From assembly GCF_002234575.2 (NCBI RefSeq), contig NZ_CP022464.2, forward strand, positions 1,302,001-1,366,000: DNA of 64,000 nt, written 5' to 3'. Shown piece after piece: positions 51,550-57,483 of this stretch; the stretch's first letter is position 1, and each line of letters opens with the position of its first letter. Position numbers and translations under genes: made by a program. The stretch comes from Enterocloster bolteae (lineage in GTDB: Bacteria > Bacillota > Clostridia > Lachnospirales > Lachnospiraceae). A model generated the notes under the pieces. It did no database searches. It worked only from the letters and a program-made list of their open reading frames with translations, and was not told the DNA's origin.

Positions 51550-51945
51550 TTGAAGAGTCAGGTAAATCAATCCGCGCGGCTGGAGGAGTTCCTGGCATGG
51601 GTGAAGGAATGTGAGGAGCAGTACCGGACAGCCAGTGAAGCGGTAGCTCTTGAGGACCGGCGTCTGCAGGACCTGCTGCATGAAATGGAGTTTGCGGCCA
51701 CCAGCAAGGAACGGGGCCGTGTGGCAACGAAGCTCTACAGGAGCCGAAAGATGCGCAGGGAACAAAAGGACATCATGAAACGGAATGAGCAGGTAGTGGA
51801 ATTCTTCCGGGAACAGCCAGCTAGGGCAATGCTCAAACGGATAAATCAGCTGGTGGGCCGTCAGAAAACGGAGGAACAATACCTGGACGGGAAGAGAACG
51901 TACAAGCCGAGAGTAGAAGGAGGCGGGGATGGAAAAGGAGCGTAG
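51550..51945 (+). CDS. Helical phage protein of unknown function
   Basis: About 131 residues, mostly charged helix (SARLEEFLAWVKECEEQYRT, then AVALEDRRLQDLLHEMEFAA). An ATG at 51496 would start the same frame inside the twister core, so it is unlikely to be used. TTG 51550 has GGAGGGAGG at the right distance and is preferred; ATG 51532 is third. The 3' end overlaps the next gene by 17 bases. Confidence 0.65.
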   Translation: MKSQVNQSARLEEFLAWVKECEEQYRTASEAVALEDRRLQDLLHEMEFAATSKERGRVATKLYRSRKMRREQKDIMKRNEQVVEFFREQPARAMLKRINQLVGRQKTEEQYLDGKRTYKPRVEGGGDGKGA

Positions 51946-52105
51946 GCCCACAGAGACGGGAAAACGATGCCTGTCCTGTCGCCACAGGCGAGTAATAGAG
52001 GACAGCAGGGGTGAGAGCATCAGCTTGTGTGTATGCGCAGTGGGAAGAAAGTACCTGAATCCGGTATGCCCCCTTGGGACATGTGGCCGGTATCTGGGAT
52101 ATTAA
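51929..52105 (+). CDS. 58-residue cysteine-rich protein, probable zinc binder
   Basis: The peptide reads MEKERRPTETGKRCLSCRH at the start, then CVCAVGRKYLNPVCPLGTC near the end: CxxC, CxC and CxxxxC pairs that could bind zinc. AGGAGG precedes the ATG at 51929. Function unknown. Confidence 0.65.
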   Translation: MEKERRPTETGKRCLSCRHRRVIEDSRGESISLCVCAVGRKYLNPVCPLGTCGRYLGY

Positions 52106-52125
52106 TATTTTAGGAGGAAAAGACT

Positions 52126-52353
52126 GTGAGAGTGATTGAAGGCGATTTGAAAGCATGTCCATTTTGTGGAAGTAAAAATATCGTAATTGATACATGCCAT
52201 GATTTAGGGGATTGCGAAAATTTTGAGAGGTGTGAAGATACAGGATATTATTCTGCCGTATGTAATAGAAATGATGGCGGGTGCGGTGCTTCAACAGGCT
52301 ATAAACCTACAATTAAGGCGGCAGTAGAGGCTTGGAATAGACGGGAAAATTAA
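52126..52353 (+). CDS. Lar-family restriction alleviation protein
   Basis: A 75-residue zinc-ribbon protein: LKACPFCGSKNIVID at the start, VCNRNDGGCGASTGY, and the family end AAVEAWNRRE. Lar of Rac prophage reduces restriction by stimulating methylation by type I enzymes. In phages of this kind it may protect incoming DNA. The start is GTG 52126, nine bases after AGGAGG. Confidence 0.8.
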   Translation: MRVIEGDLKACPFCGSKNIVIDTCHDLGDCENFERCEDTGYYSAVCNRNDGGCGASTGYKPTIKAAVEAWNRREN

Positions 52354-52369
52354 GATTTTGGAGGTAAAG

Positions 52370-52621
52370 ATGAAAACAGAATTGACGATGGAAGAGAGTT
52401 TAAATCGGGAAAAGGGTATGATTTTTCCGCAGGATTTTTCAGAAAAAACACTTCTTTCAGTGGCACACAGCCGAAACTGTATTGAAGCCCTGGAAAAACA
52501 GATAGTCAAACAACCTCATACTTGTGGAAGTTATTGCCCAACATGCGGAACAATCGTTTTAGGAACAGAAAATCCGTTAAAGAAGTATTGTGAATTTTGC
52601 GGACAAAGATTATTTGACTAA
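52370..52621 (+). CDS. Small zinc-ribbon phage protein
   Basis: About 83 residues. A helical N-terminal half is followed by SYCPTCGTIVLG and KKYCEFCGQRLFD, two CxxC knuckles of a zinc ribbon. GGAGG is five bases before ATG 52370. Function unknown. Confidence 0.7.
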   Translation: MKTELTMEESLNREKGMIFPQDFSEKTLLSVAHSRNCIEALEKQIVKQPHTCGSYCPTCGTIVLGTENPLKKYCEFCGQRLFD

Positions 52622-52653
52622 ACTGAAAGACTGCGAAGGAAGGGAGACCGTTT

Positions 52654-52755
52654 ATGAAGTTAAAAGTTATTTCCTGCTTACTTGCCATGATCATTTTCGC
52701 GGCCGTGATATATCTGAGGTTGAATATACTTGCATATTTCTTAAAAACAATCTGA
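52654..52755 (+). CDS. 33-residue single-helix membrane peptide
   Basis: The peptide starts MKLKVISCLLAMIIFAAVIY and ends LNILAYFLKTI, essentially one membrane helix with a basic start. GAAGGGAG lies eight bases before the ATG. It fits the gap between two early genes without overlap. Function unknown. Confidence 0.5.
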   Translation: MKLKVISCLLAMIIFAAVIYLRLNILAYFLKTI

Positions 52756-52772
52756 AATTGGAGGAAAAACAC

Positions 52773-53258
52773 ATGAAGAAATACATAGGAACCAAGCTGG
52801 TTCAGGCGCGTCCAATGACAAGAGGCGCGTATAACAGATACCGTGGGTGGGAAATCCCGGCGGATGAAAACCCGGAAGATGAAGGATACCTGATACAGTA
52901 TCCGGATGGATATGTCAGCTGGAGCCCCAAAGGGATGTTTGACCACTCCTATCTGGAAGTGGATGATAACCCGCAACTCCCATCCGGCGTGAGCATCGGA
53001 CCCGGAATGGTGGAGGCGTTCATTGACCGGATAGAGGTCATGAAGCTGGGGGAGCGCACGACTGTGGTTCGGTGCATCCTGAAAAATGGGTTTGAGCTGG
53101 TGGAATCCAGTGCCTGCGTGGATCCAAGAAACTATTCGGTGGAGATTGGCCAGGAGGCCTGCATGGAGAAGATTCGGGACCGGATATGGAACTTGCTGGG
53201 TTTCCTGCTCCAGACGGCCTGGATGGGGGTGAGAAAGGATGAAGGCACTAAGGGATGA
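52773..53258 (+). CDS. Phage protein with N4 Gp49 / Sf6 gp66-like C-terminal domain
   Basis: About 161 residues in two parts. Residues 1-60 hold RGWEIPADENPEDEGYLIQY and GYVSWSPKGMFDHSYL, a segment found in several phage proteins. Residues 70-150 (GMVEAFIDRIEVMKLGERTT, KNGFELVESSACVDPRNYSV) resemble the Gp49/gp66 family. The function of either part is unknown. The open frame begins at 52590, but GGAGG points to ATG 52773. Confidence 0.72.
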   Translation: MKKYIGTKLVQARPMTRGAYNRYRGWEIPADENPEDEGYLIQYPDGYVSWSPKGMFDHSYLEVDDNPQLPSGVSIGPGMVEAFIDRIEVMKLGERTTVVRCILKNGFELVESSACVDPRNYSVEIGQEACMEKIRDRIWNLLGFLLQTAWMGVRKDEGTKG

Positions 53259-53511
53259 GTTTTACTTTGAACCCCGTGTGATTGACAGCAGCGGGAAGCT
53301 GCGCTGGTATGGGGAAGTATACACCGGCAACATGCTGCTCCTGCACACGGAGGAGACCGTATACATAAGGGATAACGGCAGTAAGCTTTTCATTTATACG
53401 CTGGACAGTGACCAGATGAAGCAGGAACAGCGGATTGAAGCGGTATTCACCTTGGTCTGCCAGGTACAGAAATACAGTAATAAGTGGCGGTATGGAAAAA
53501 GGAACCGCTAA
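53239..53511 (+). CDS. Hypothetical phage early protein
   Basis: A 90-residue protein, mostly beta strand by eye (FEPRVIDSSGKLRWYGEVYT, then LLLHTEETVYIRDNGSKLFI). It overlaps the previous gene by 20 bases in another frame. It ends just before the hairpin that precedes twister copy B. I do not recognise it. Confidence 0.6.
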   Translation: MKALRDEFYFEPRVIDSSGKLRWYGEVYTGNMLLLHTEETVYIRDNGSKLFIYTLDSDQMKQEQRIEAVFTLVCQVQKYSNKWRYGKRNR

Positions 53512-53525
53512 GGGGCAGCTGCCCC

Positions 53526-53591
53526 TTCCTAATGCAGCCACCGGCCTATAGCCGGTGCAGGTCACAAGCCCTGATCAATGCAGAGTGGGAA
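53526..53591 (+). ncRNA. Twister self-cleaving ribozyme (copy B)
   Basis: P1 TTCC (53526-53529), cleavage site T^AA (53530-53532), P2 TGCA, GCC (53537-53539), a strong P3 hairpin ACCGGC-CTATA-GCCGGT, P4 CAGG with CCTG around loop TCACAAGC (53562-53569), P2' TGCA (53579-53582), GAG, P1' GGAA (53588-53591). All invariant blocks equal copy A, while P3 and P1 differ by compensating changes. GGGGC-AGCT-GCCCC (53512-53525) precedes it, as in copy A. The ribosome binding site of the next gene starts directly after P1'. Confidence 0.88.
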
Positions 53592-53603
53592 AGGAGGAAA
53601 TCC

Positions 53604-53843
53604 ATGCAGATAAGTAAAAAAGTTACCAAAGGCGGCGGCATCACAATTCCGCGTATGCTCCGCCAGGAAACAGGAATCCTTCCGGGGGTCCCAGTGGATG
53701 TGACAGCGGATGCGGCCGGAATCCATATCGTGAAGCATGTCCCAGCCTGCCGGTTCTGCGGGGCAGTGGAGGATGTGGCTGCCGTATGCGGGATGGAAGT
53801 CTGTCGGACCTGTGCCGGGAAGATTGCGGAGGTGTTTCAGTGA
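53604..53843 (+). CDS. AbrB/SpoVT-type DNA-binding protein with a zinc knuckle
   Basis: About 79 residues: an N-terminal swapped-hairpin domain (KKVTKGGGITIPRMLRQETG, VPVDVTADAAGIHIVK) and a C-terminal CRFCGAV...VCRTCAGK zinc knuckle. AAAGGAGG before ATG 53604 abuts the twister. Longer upstream starts lie inside the ribozyme. The last base pair of codons overlaps the next gene (GTGA). Confidence 0.82.
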   Translation: MQISKKVTKGGGITIPRMLRQETGILPGVPVDVTADAAGIHIVKHVPACRFCGAVEDVAAVCGMEVCRTCAGKIAEVFQ

Positions 53844-54496
53844 CGGAGAAAACAAAGGAAGTCAAAGCCAAGGCGGACCGTCTGGTGGAGCTGACGGCCC
53901 AGAAGGAGCGGGTCCAGGCGGAGATGGAGGAAATCAAGGCGTGGTTTGAGAACCTGGCTGTCAATGACTTAAAGGACACCAAGAAAAAGACCGTGGAATA
54001 CTGGGGCAGCAGTAATGCCCGGGTGGTGGTGGGAAACAGTGAAACGGTCAAGCCAGTCTCCATGGCGATGGTCAAACGGCTTTTAAATACCGTTTATCCG
54101 GACTTTGTAACGGAAAAGACCAGCTACTCCCTTGCAGCTCCGGCCAAGCGCCTGTTCACCATCGCCTATCTTGGCGCCTATACGGAAGGAACACTGGATG
54201 ATACCATCCAGGCCATCACGAAGGATGAGAAGCTGCAGCGGACGCTGCGTAAGAAGTTAAAAGGAAAGTATGAGAAGGATACGGAAAGCCTGATGAAGTC
54301 AGCCGGGCTGGACGCAAAGGAAGCCAGCGACTGGGCCTATCTGGTGTCAGAGGTGGTCAACTGGGAGTGGATGCTCCAGGTGCTGAAGGCAGCCGAATGG
54401 AGCGGGACACCCCAGGAAGCAGTGGATATCATCAACGCGGCCGTGATTGTGGATGAGAGCCTCAAGGTGACGGTAGGAGCGGAAGAAAAAAGTTAG
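53840..54496 (+). CDS. Phage early protein, possibly Gam-like
   Basis: About 218 residues. The first 45 are a coiled coil (KAKADRLVELTAQKERVQAE); then comes KKTVEYWGSSNARVVVGNSE. A coiled coil in this position recalls Mu Gam, the end-protecting nuclease inhibitor, but the resemblance is weak and the protein is longer than Gam (174). The start GTG 53840 overlaps the previous stop, behind GGAGG. Confidence 0.6.
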   Translation: MTEKTKEVKAKADRLVELTAQKERVQAEMEEIKAWFENLAVNDLKDTKKKTVEYWGSSNARVVVGNSETVKPVSMAMVKRLLNTVYPDFVTEKTSYSLAAPAKRLFTIAYLGAYTEGTLDDTIQAITKDEKLQRTLRKKLKGKYEKDTESLMKSAGLDAKEASDWAYLVSEVVNWEWMLQVLKAAEWSGTPQEAVDIINAAVIVDESLKVTVGAEEKS

Positions 54497-54544
54497 GGAA
54501 TGTCAGCAGGCCAGGAGGCCATAGAGGAGGGGAGAGATAAATCC

Positions 54545-55039
54545 ATGAGAAGCATTGACTCATATCAGATGAAGCGGATTTATGCTGTTGGACATCAGTT
54601 AAGCCTTGTGGGCCATGACCATGAGGACGAGCTGCATGCGTTGGTGGCAACCATAACCGGGAAAGAATCCGTGAAGGCCCTGAGCTACCGGGAAGCGGAA
54701 TCTGTAATTGCCAGGCTTACGCAGCTGCAGGGCGGTCAGGCCCCTCCAAGGCCCCGGCGAGAACGGGAACATCCATCGAGGCCTGGCGGGGTAACAAGCG
54801 GCCAGCAGAAGAAGATATGGGCCTTGATGTATGAGCTGGCCAAGTACGATAGAAAGCCTGAGAGTGTATCACTGGGAGACCGTCTGTGCGCCATCATCAA
54901 AAAGGAGCTGGGAATGGACGCAATTGCCAGGACACCCTTTGCCTGGATTGACTTCGATTCAGGAAACAAGCTGATTGAAGTATTAAAGGGTTATGTAAAG
55001 AGTGCCGTAAGGGGGTGTAAGGATGGACCTGTTGGATAA
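54545..55039 (+). CDS. GemA-like phage regulatory protein (DUF1018)
   Basis: About 164 residues. The family pattern is visible: SYQMKRIYAVGHQLSLVGHD, a spacer rich in Pro and Arg, then SGQQKKIWALMYELAKYD and ARTPFAWIDFDSGNKLIEVL. Mu GemA modulates host gene expression and lies just before mor, as here. The frame starts at 54500, but the ATG at 54545 has GGGGAGAG before it. Confidence 0.85.
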   Translation: MRSIDSYQMKRIYAVGHQLSLVGHDHEDELHALVATITGKESVKALSYREAESVIARLTQLQGGQAPPRPRREREHPSRPGGVTSGQQKKIWALMYELAKYDRKPESVSLGDRLCAIIKKELGMDAIARTPFAWIDFDSGNKLIEVLKGYVKSAVRGCKDGPVG

Positions 55040-55346
55040 GGTGCAGATGGAGGATCTGGATGAGGAGCAGCGTACCCTTGCCGGACTTATCGGTATAGAG
55101 GCGTTCCGGGCCTTGGTGAGGAACTATAACGGTACCCCCATTTATATCCCCAAGATAGAGAGCCTGGAGAAACCGGTGAGGGACGAACTTATACGGGAGG
55201 AGTTTGACGGAAAGAACTACCGCGAGCTTGCCCTGAAATATGGATTGACAGAAACTTGGATTCGGAATATAGTCATAGAGAAAGCCCGCGAGATAAGGGC
55301 AAGGCCGATGGATGGCCAGATATCCTTAAAAGGAATTTTGTACTAA
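55023..55346 (+). CDS. Mor-family middle operon activator
   Basis: A 107-residue protein matching Mor/C: LAGLIGIEAFRALVRNYNGT, then IYIPKIE, and a C-terminal HTH (NYRELALKYGLTETWIRNIV). Mor turns on the middle promoter of Mu. It overlaps gemA by 17 bases, as regulated partners. A hairpin terminator follows, so this is probably the end of the early operon. Confidence 0.9.
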   Translation: MDLLDKVQMEDLDEEQRTLAGLIGIEAFRALVRNYNGTPIYIPKIESLEKPVRDELIREEFDGKNYRELALKYGLTETWIRNIVIEKAREIRARPMDGQISLKGILY

Positions 55347-55386
55347 ATTTCTTAAGTACTTTTTTTGAATATTGCCCCATGATGAG

Positions 55387-55420
55387 ATACACTTGCACTA
55401 GTTTGCAGGTGTATTTTTTT
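55387..55420 (+). terminator. Terminator of the phage early operon
   Basis: ATACACTTGCA (55387-55397) pairs with TGCAGGTGTAT (55404-55414) with one G-T wobble; T runs through 55420. Confidence 0.8.
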
Positions 55421-55437
55421 GAATTATGAGGTTAGCG

Positions 55438-55803
55438 ATGAATGAATGGGTCATAACGACGGTAATCACCCTGGGAATCGGGGTTGTCTCATATTTTTTG
55501 AAACGGACCATGTCTCAGGTAGATCGGCACGACACGGAGATTCGGGAGGGCCGCGAACAATCTGCCAGTAAAGAGGATTTGAAGGAGCAGACGAAAGAAC
55601 TTAAGGACGATATCCGGAAAATCCGTGAGGATTATACACCCAGGGATACCCACCAGAAGGACTTTGATGAATGCCGGAAGGACATTAAAGAAATTCGTGA
55701 GAACTACCTGACCAAAGATGACTTTATCCGTGAAATCAGCAAGATGGACCGGAAGCTGGACCGGATGATGGAAATGATGATAGAAGCAGCAAAGAAAGGG
55801 TGA
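55438..55803 (+). CDS. Membrane-anchored coiled-coil protein, Mu gp25-like position
   Basis: About 121 residues. One N-terminal helix (WVITTVITLGIGVVSYFLK) is followed by a long charged coiled coil (KEDLKEQTKELKDDIRKIRE). Mu gp25 and similar DUF2730 proteins have this shape and place, before gp26 and gp27. Holin or spanin-like functions have been guessed for such proteins, but none is shown. Confidence 0.65.
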   Translation: MNEWVITTVITLGIGVVSYFLKRTMSQVDRHDTEIREGREQSASKEDLKEQTKELKDDIRKIREDYTPRDTHQKDFDECRKDIKEIRENYLTKDDFIREISKMDRKLDRMMEMMIEAAKKG

Positions 55804-55808
55804 GTGAT

Positions 55809-56147
55809 ATGAACAGAGACGAAATGATGAAACGGATCAGAGCGGATGCGTTCCCGGCAAACAACGGATCGGTCCTTACCTGTATCAACCTGTTGAACCG
55901 GAGCGGCTTCAGCCCATTGGAGCAGGTCCGGGTCGGAGTGAAAAACTGGGGCGTGGAAAAGCCGGAATTTATGGACAGCATCCATTTCCTGAAGCTGGCC
56001 GGATACATCGAAACACGTACCATTGAGGGACACATTTCTGGCGCGGATTTGGCCGACTATGATTATGACGAATTGGAAGCAAGGGCGTCGGAAAAGGGCA
56101 TCCGGCTGATGCAGGGAAGTCTGACTGACGAATGTGTGAAGGTATGA
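55809..56147 (+). CDS. Mu gp26-like small phage protein
   Basis: About 112 residues. The segment PLEQVRVGVKNWGVEKPEFM, then DSIHFLKLAGYIETRTIEGH resembles a winged-helix fold, as in gp26-like proteins between the gp25 and gp27 genes. Function unknown. It overlaps the next gene (ATGA). Confidence 0.6.
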   Translation: MNRDEMMKRIRADAFPANNGSVLTCINLLNRSGFSPLEQVRVGVKNWGVEKPEFMDSIHFLKLAGYIETRTIEGHISGADLADYDYDELEARASEKGIRLMQGSLTDECVKV

Positions 56148-56704
56148 GCGGCGAGAACCGGCGTCGCAGCATTGGAAAGGTAGACCGGCTTCCTCCGGAG
56201 CTAAAGGATACAGTGGAGCAGATGCTGCTGACCGGAAGCACTTACAAGGAGATTGTAACATATCTAAAGGAAAACGGTGAGGAAATGAGCCAAATGGCCA
56301 TTTGCACCTATGCCAAGAAGTACCTGGCCACGGTGGAAATGATTAACGTGGCTCAGAATAACTTTTCAATGCTGATGGATGAAATGAACCGCTATCCGGA
56401 TTTGGACACATCGGAGGCGCTTATCCGTCTGGCCAGCCATCATGTGATGAATGCCCTGACGAACGTGGACGAGGAGCAGATGAAGGAAGTGCCGGTGGAT
56501 AAGCTGATTAAGGAGACCAACGGCCTTATCCGCGCAGCGGCCTACAAGAAGCGTATTGAAGTCCAGACACGGGAGAATTATGAGGCCGGACTGGAAGCGG
56601 TTAAGGGACTGGTATTCGAGGCCATGGCCAAGGAACAGCCGGAGCTGTACCAGCAAGTCAGCGCCTATCTGAACAAAAAGAAGCAGGAAGGGATGGAGGG
56701 ATAG
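56144..56704 (+). CDS. Small terminase subunit-like protein (DUF3486, Mu gp27)
   Basis: About 186 residues: RRSIGKVDRLPPELKDTVEQ, then STYKEIVTYLKENGEEMSQM with an HTH, and long helices after. DUF3486 members correspond to Mu gp27, the probable small terminase. ATG 56132 is an alternative start. The next gene would normally be the large terminase, but a NusG paralogue comes first. Confidence 0.82.
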   Translation: MSGENRRRSIGKVDRLPPELKDTVEQMLLTGSTYKEIVTYLKENGEEMSQMAICTYAKKYLATVEMINVAQNNFSMLMDEMNRYPDLDTSEALIRLASHHVMNALTNVDEEQMKEVPVDKLIKETNGLIRAAAYKKRIEVQTRENYEAGLEAVKGLVFEAMAKEQPELYQQVSAYLNKKKQEGMEG

Positions 56705-56706
56705 CC

Positions 56707-57189
56707 ATGCTGTGGTATGTGGTTCAGGTGAGGACCGGGGAAGAAAAAGACATTGCCGCGAAATTGACGGACATGGGGTTCCAGACGCTGGCACCGGTAG
56801 AGAACCGTCCGGTCCGCAGCGGAGGAGCCTGGGGAACAAAGGAGTATGTACTGTTTCCCGGTTATGTGTTTCTTCAGATGGATTACAATGCCGGAAATTA
56901 TTACAGGTTGAAGGCTGTCCCAGGAATCGTAAAGCTGCTGTCCGGTACCCTGACCTATCTGGAAGCAGAATGGATCCGGCTGTTGGCCGGGCAGGGAGGA
57001 AGGCCCCTGGAGCCCACACTGATGCGGGAGACAGAGGAAGGCCTGGAGATTGAAACAGGCATCCTGCAGAACTTTAAGAGCCGTATCATACGGATGGATA
57101 AGCGGAGCCTCAGGGCTACCATTGAGTTGTCTATCTGTGGTGAGAAGAAAGAGGTGCAGCTGGGCATCCGGCTGCCAGAGGAAGTATAG
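56707..57189 (+). CDS. NusG paralogue (LoaP-like transcription antiterminator)
   Basis: A 160-residue protein. The NGN domain covers residues 1-105 (MLWYVVQVRTGEEKDIAAKL, then FPGYVFLQMDYNAGNYYRLK and VPGIVKLL); the KOW part at about 110-160 has ILQNFKSRIIRMDKRSLRAT. It is shorter and more diverged than housekeeping NusG. Specialised paralogues such as LoaP bind polymerase and let it pass terminators in one operon. It is followed by a 294-base leader with a terminator and then the late genes. Confidence 0.9.
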   Translation: MLWYVVQVRTGEEKDIAAKLTDMGFQTLAPVENRPVRSGGAWGTKEYVLFPGYVFLQMDYNAGNYYRLKAVPGIVKLLSGTLTYLEAEWIRLLAGQGGRPLEPTLMRETEEGLEIETGILQNFKSRIIRMDKRSLRATIELSICGEKKEVQLGIRLPEEV

Positions 57190-57483
57190 GACAGACAGGA
57201 AACGCGAAGAACGCAGACGGTTGATTCGTCCCGGTGCAGGAAGCGCGCGGACATAAGGAAACGGAACCAAGCGGGCAATGCCCGGTCGGGATGGCGAAGC
57301 CAGTCCTTCCGGGAACTCCAGGCGGGGTTCCGTTTTTGATTGGGACAAGACCCCGTTTAAATCGTATCAGGACCCGTTTAAAAGCGTTCAAAAGATTCCT
57401 GGCGGGGGAATGCCCCAATAGACGGAAAAATCCAAATACGGGCCGTATATGAAGTCGGGAACGACAGGGAGGAGGTGGAAGCC
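57190..57483 (+). promoter_or_regulatory. Structured leader of the late operon, candidate antitermination target
   Basis: A rare non-coding stretch in dense phage DNA. CGGAACC (57262-57268) can pair with GGTTCCG (57326-57332), enclosing CGGGC-AAT-GCCCG (57272-57284) and TGGC-GAA-GCCA (57292-57302). The last strand is also used by the terminator at 57312-57337, so two folds exclude each other. CCCGTTTAAA recurs at 57352-57361 and 57373-57382, 21 bases apart. It ends with GGGAGGAGG for the terminase gene. Confidence 0.6.
57312..57337 (+). terminator. Intrinsic terminator in the late-operon leader
   Basis: GGAACTCC (57312-57319), loop AGGC, GGGGTTCC (57324-57331), then GTTTTTG. One G-T wobble. 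It stands 150 bases before the large terminase gene. Confidence 0.75.

Noticed and set aside
54294..54310. CTGATGA word as a hammerhead ribozyme core
   Set aside because: No matching GAAA and stem partners; it is inside the coding frame of the early protein at 53840.
53840..54496. Firm assignment as Mu Gam
   Set aside because: Only the coiled-coil start and position agree; the rest of the protein does not visibly match Gam.
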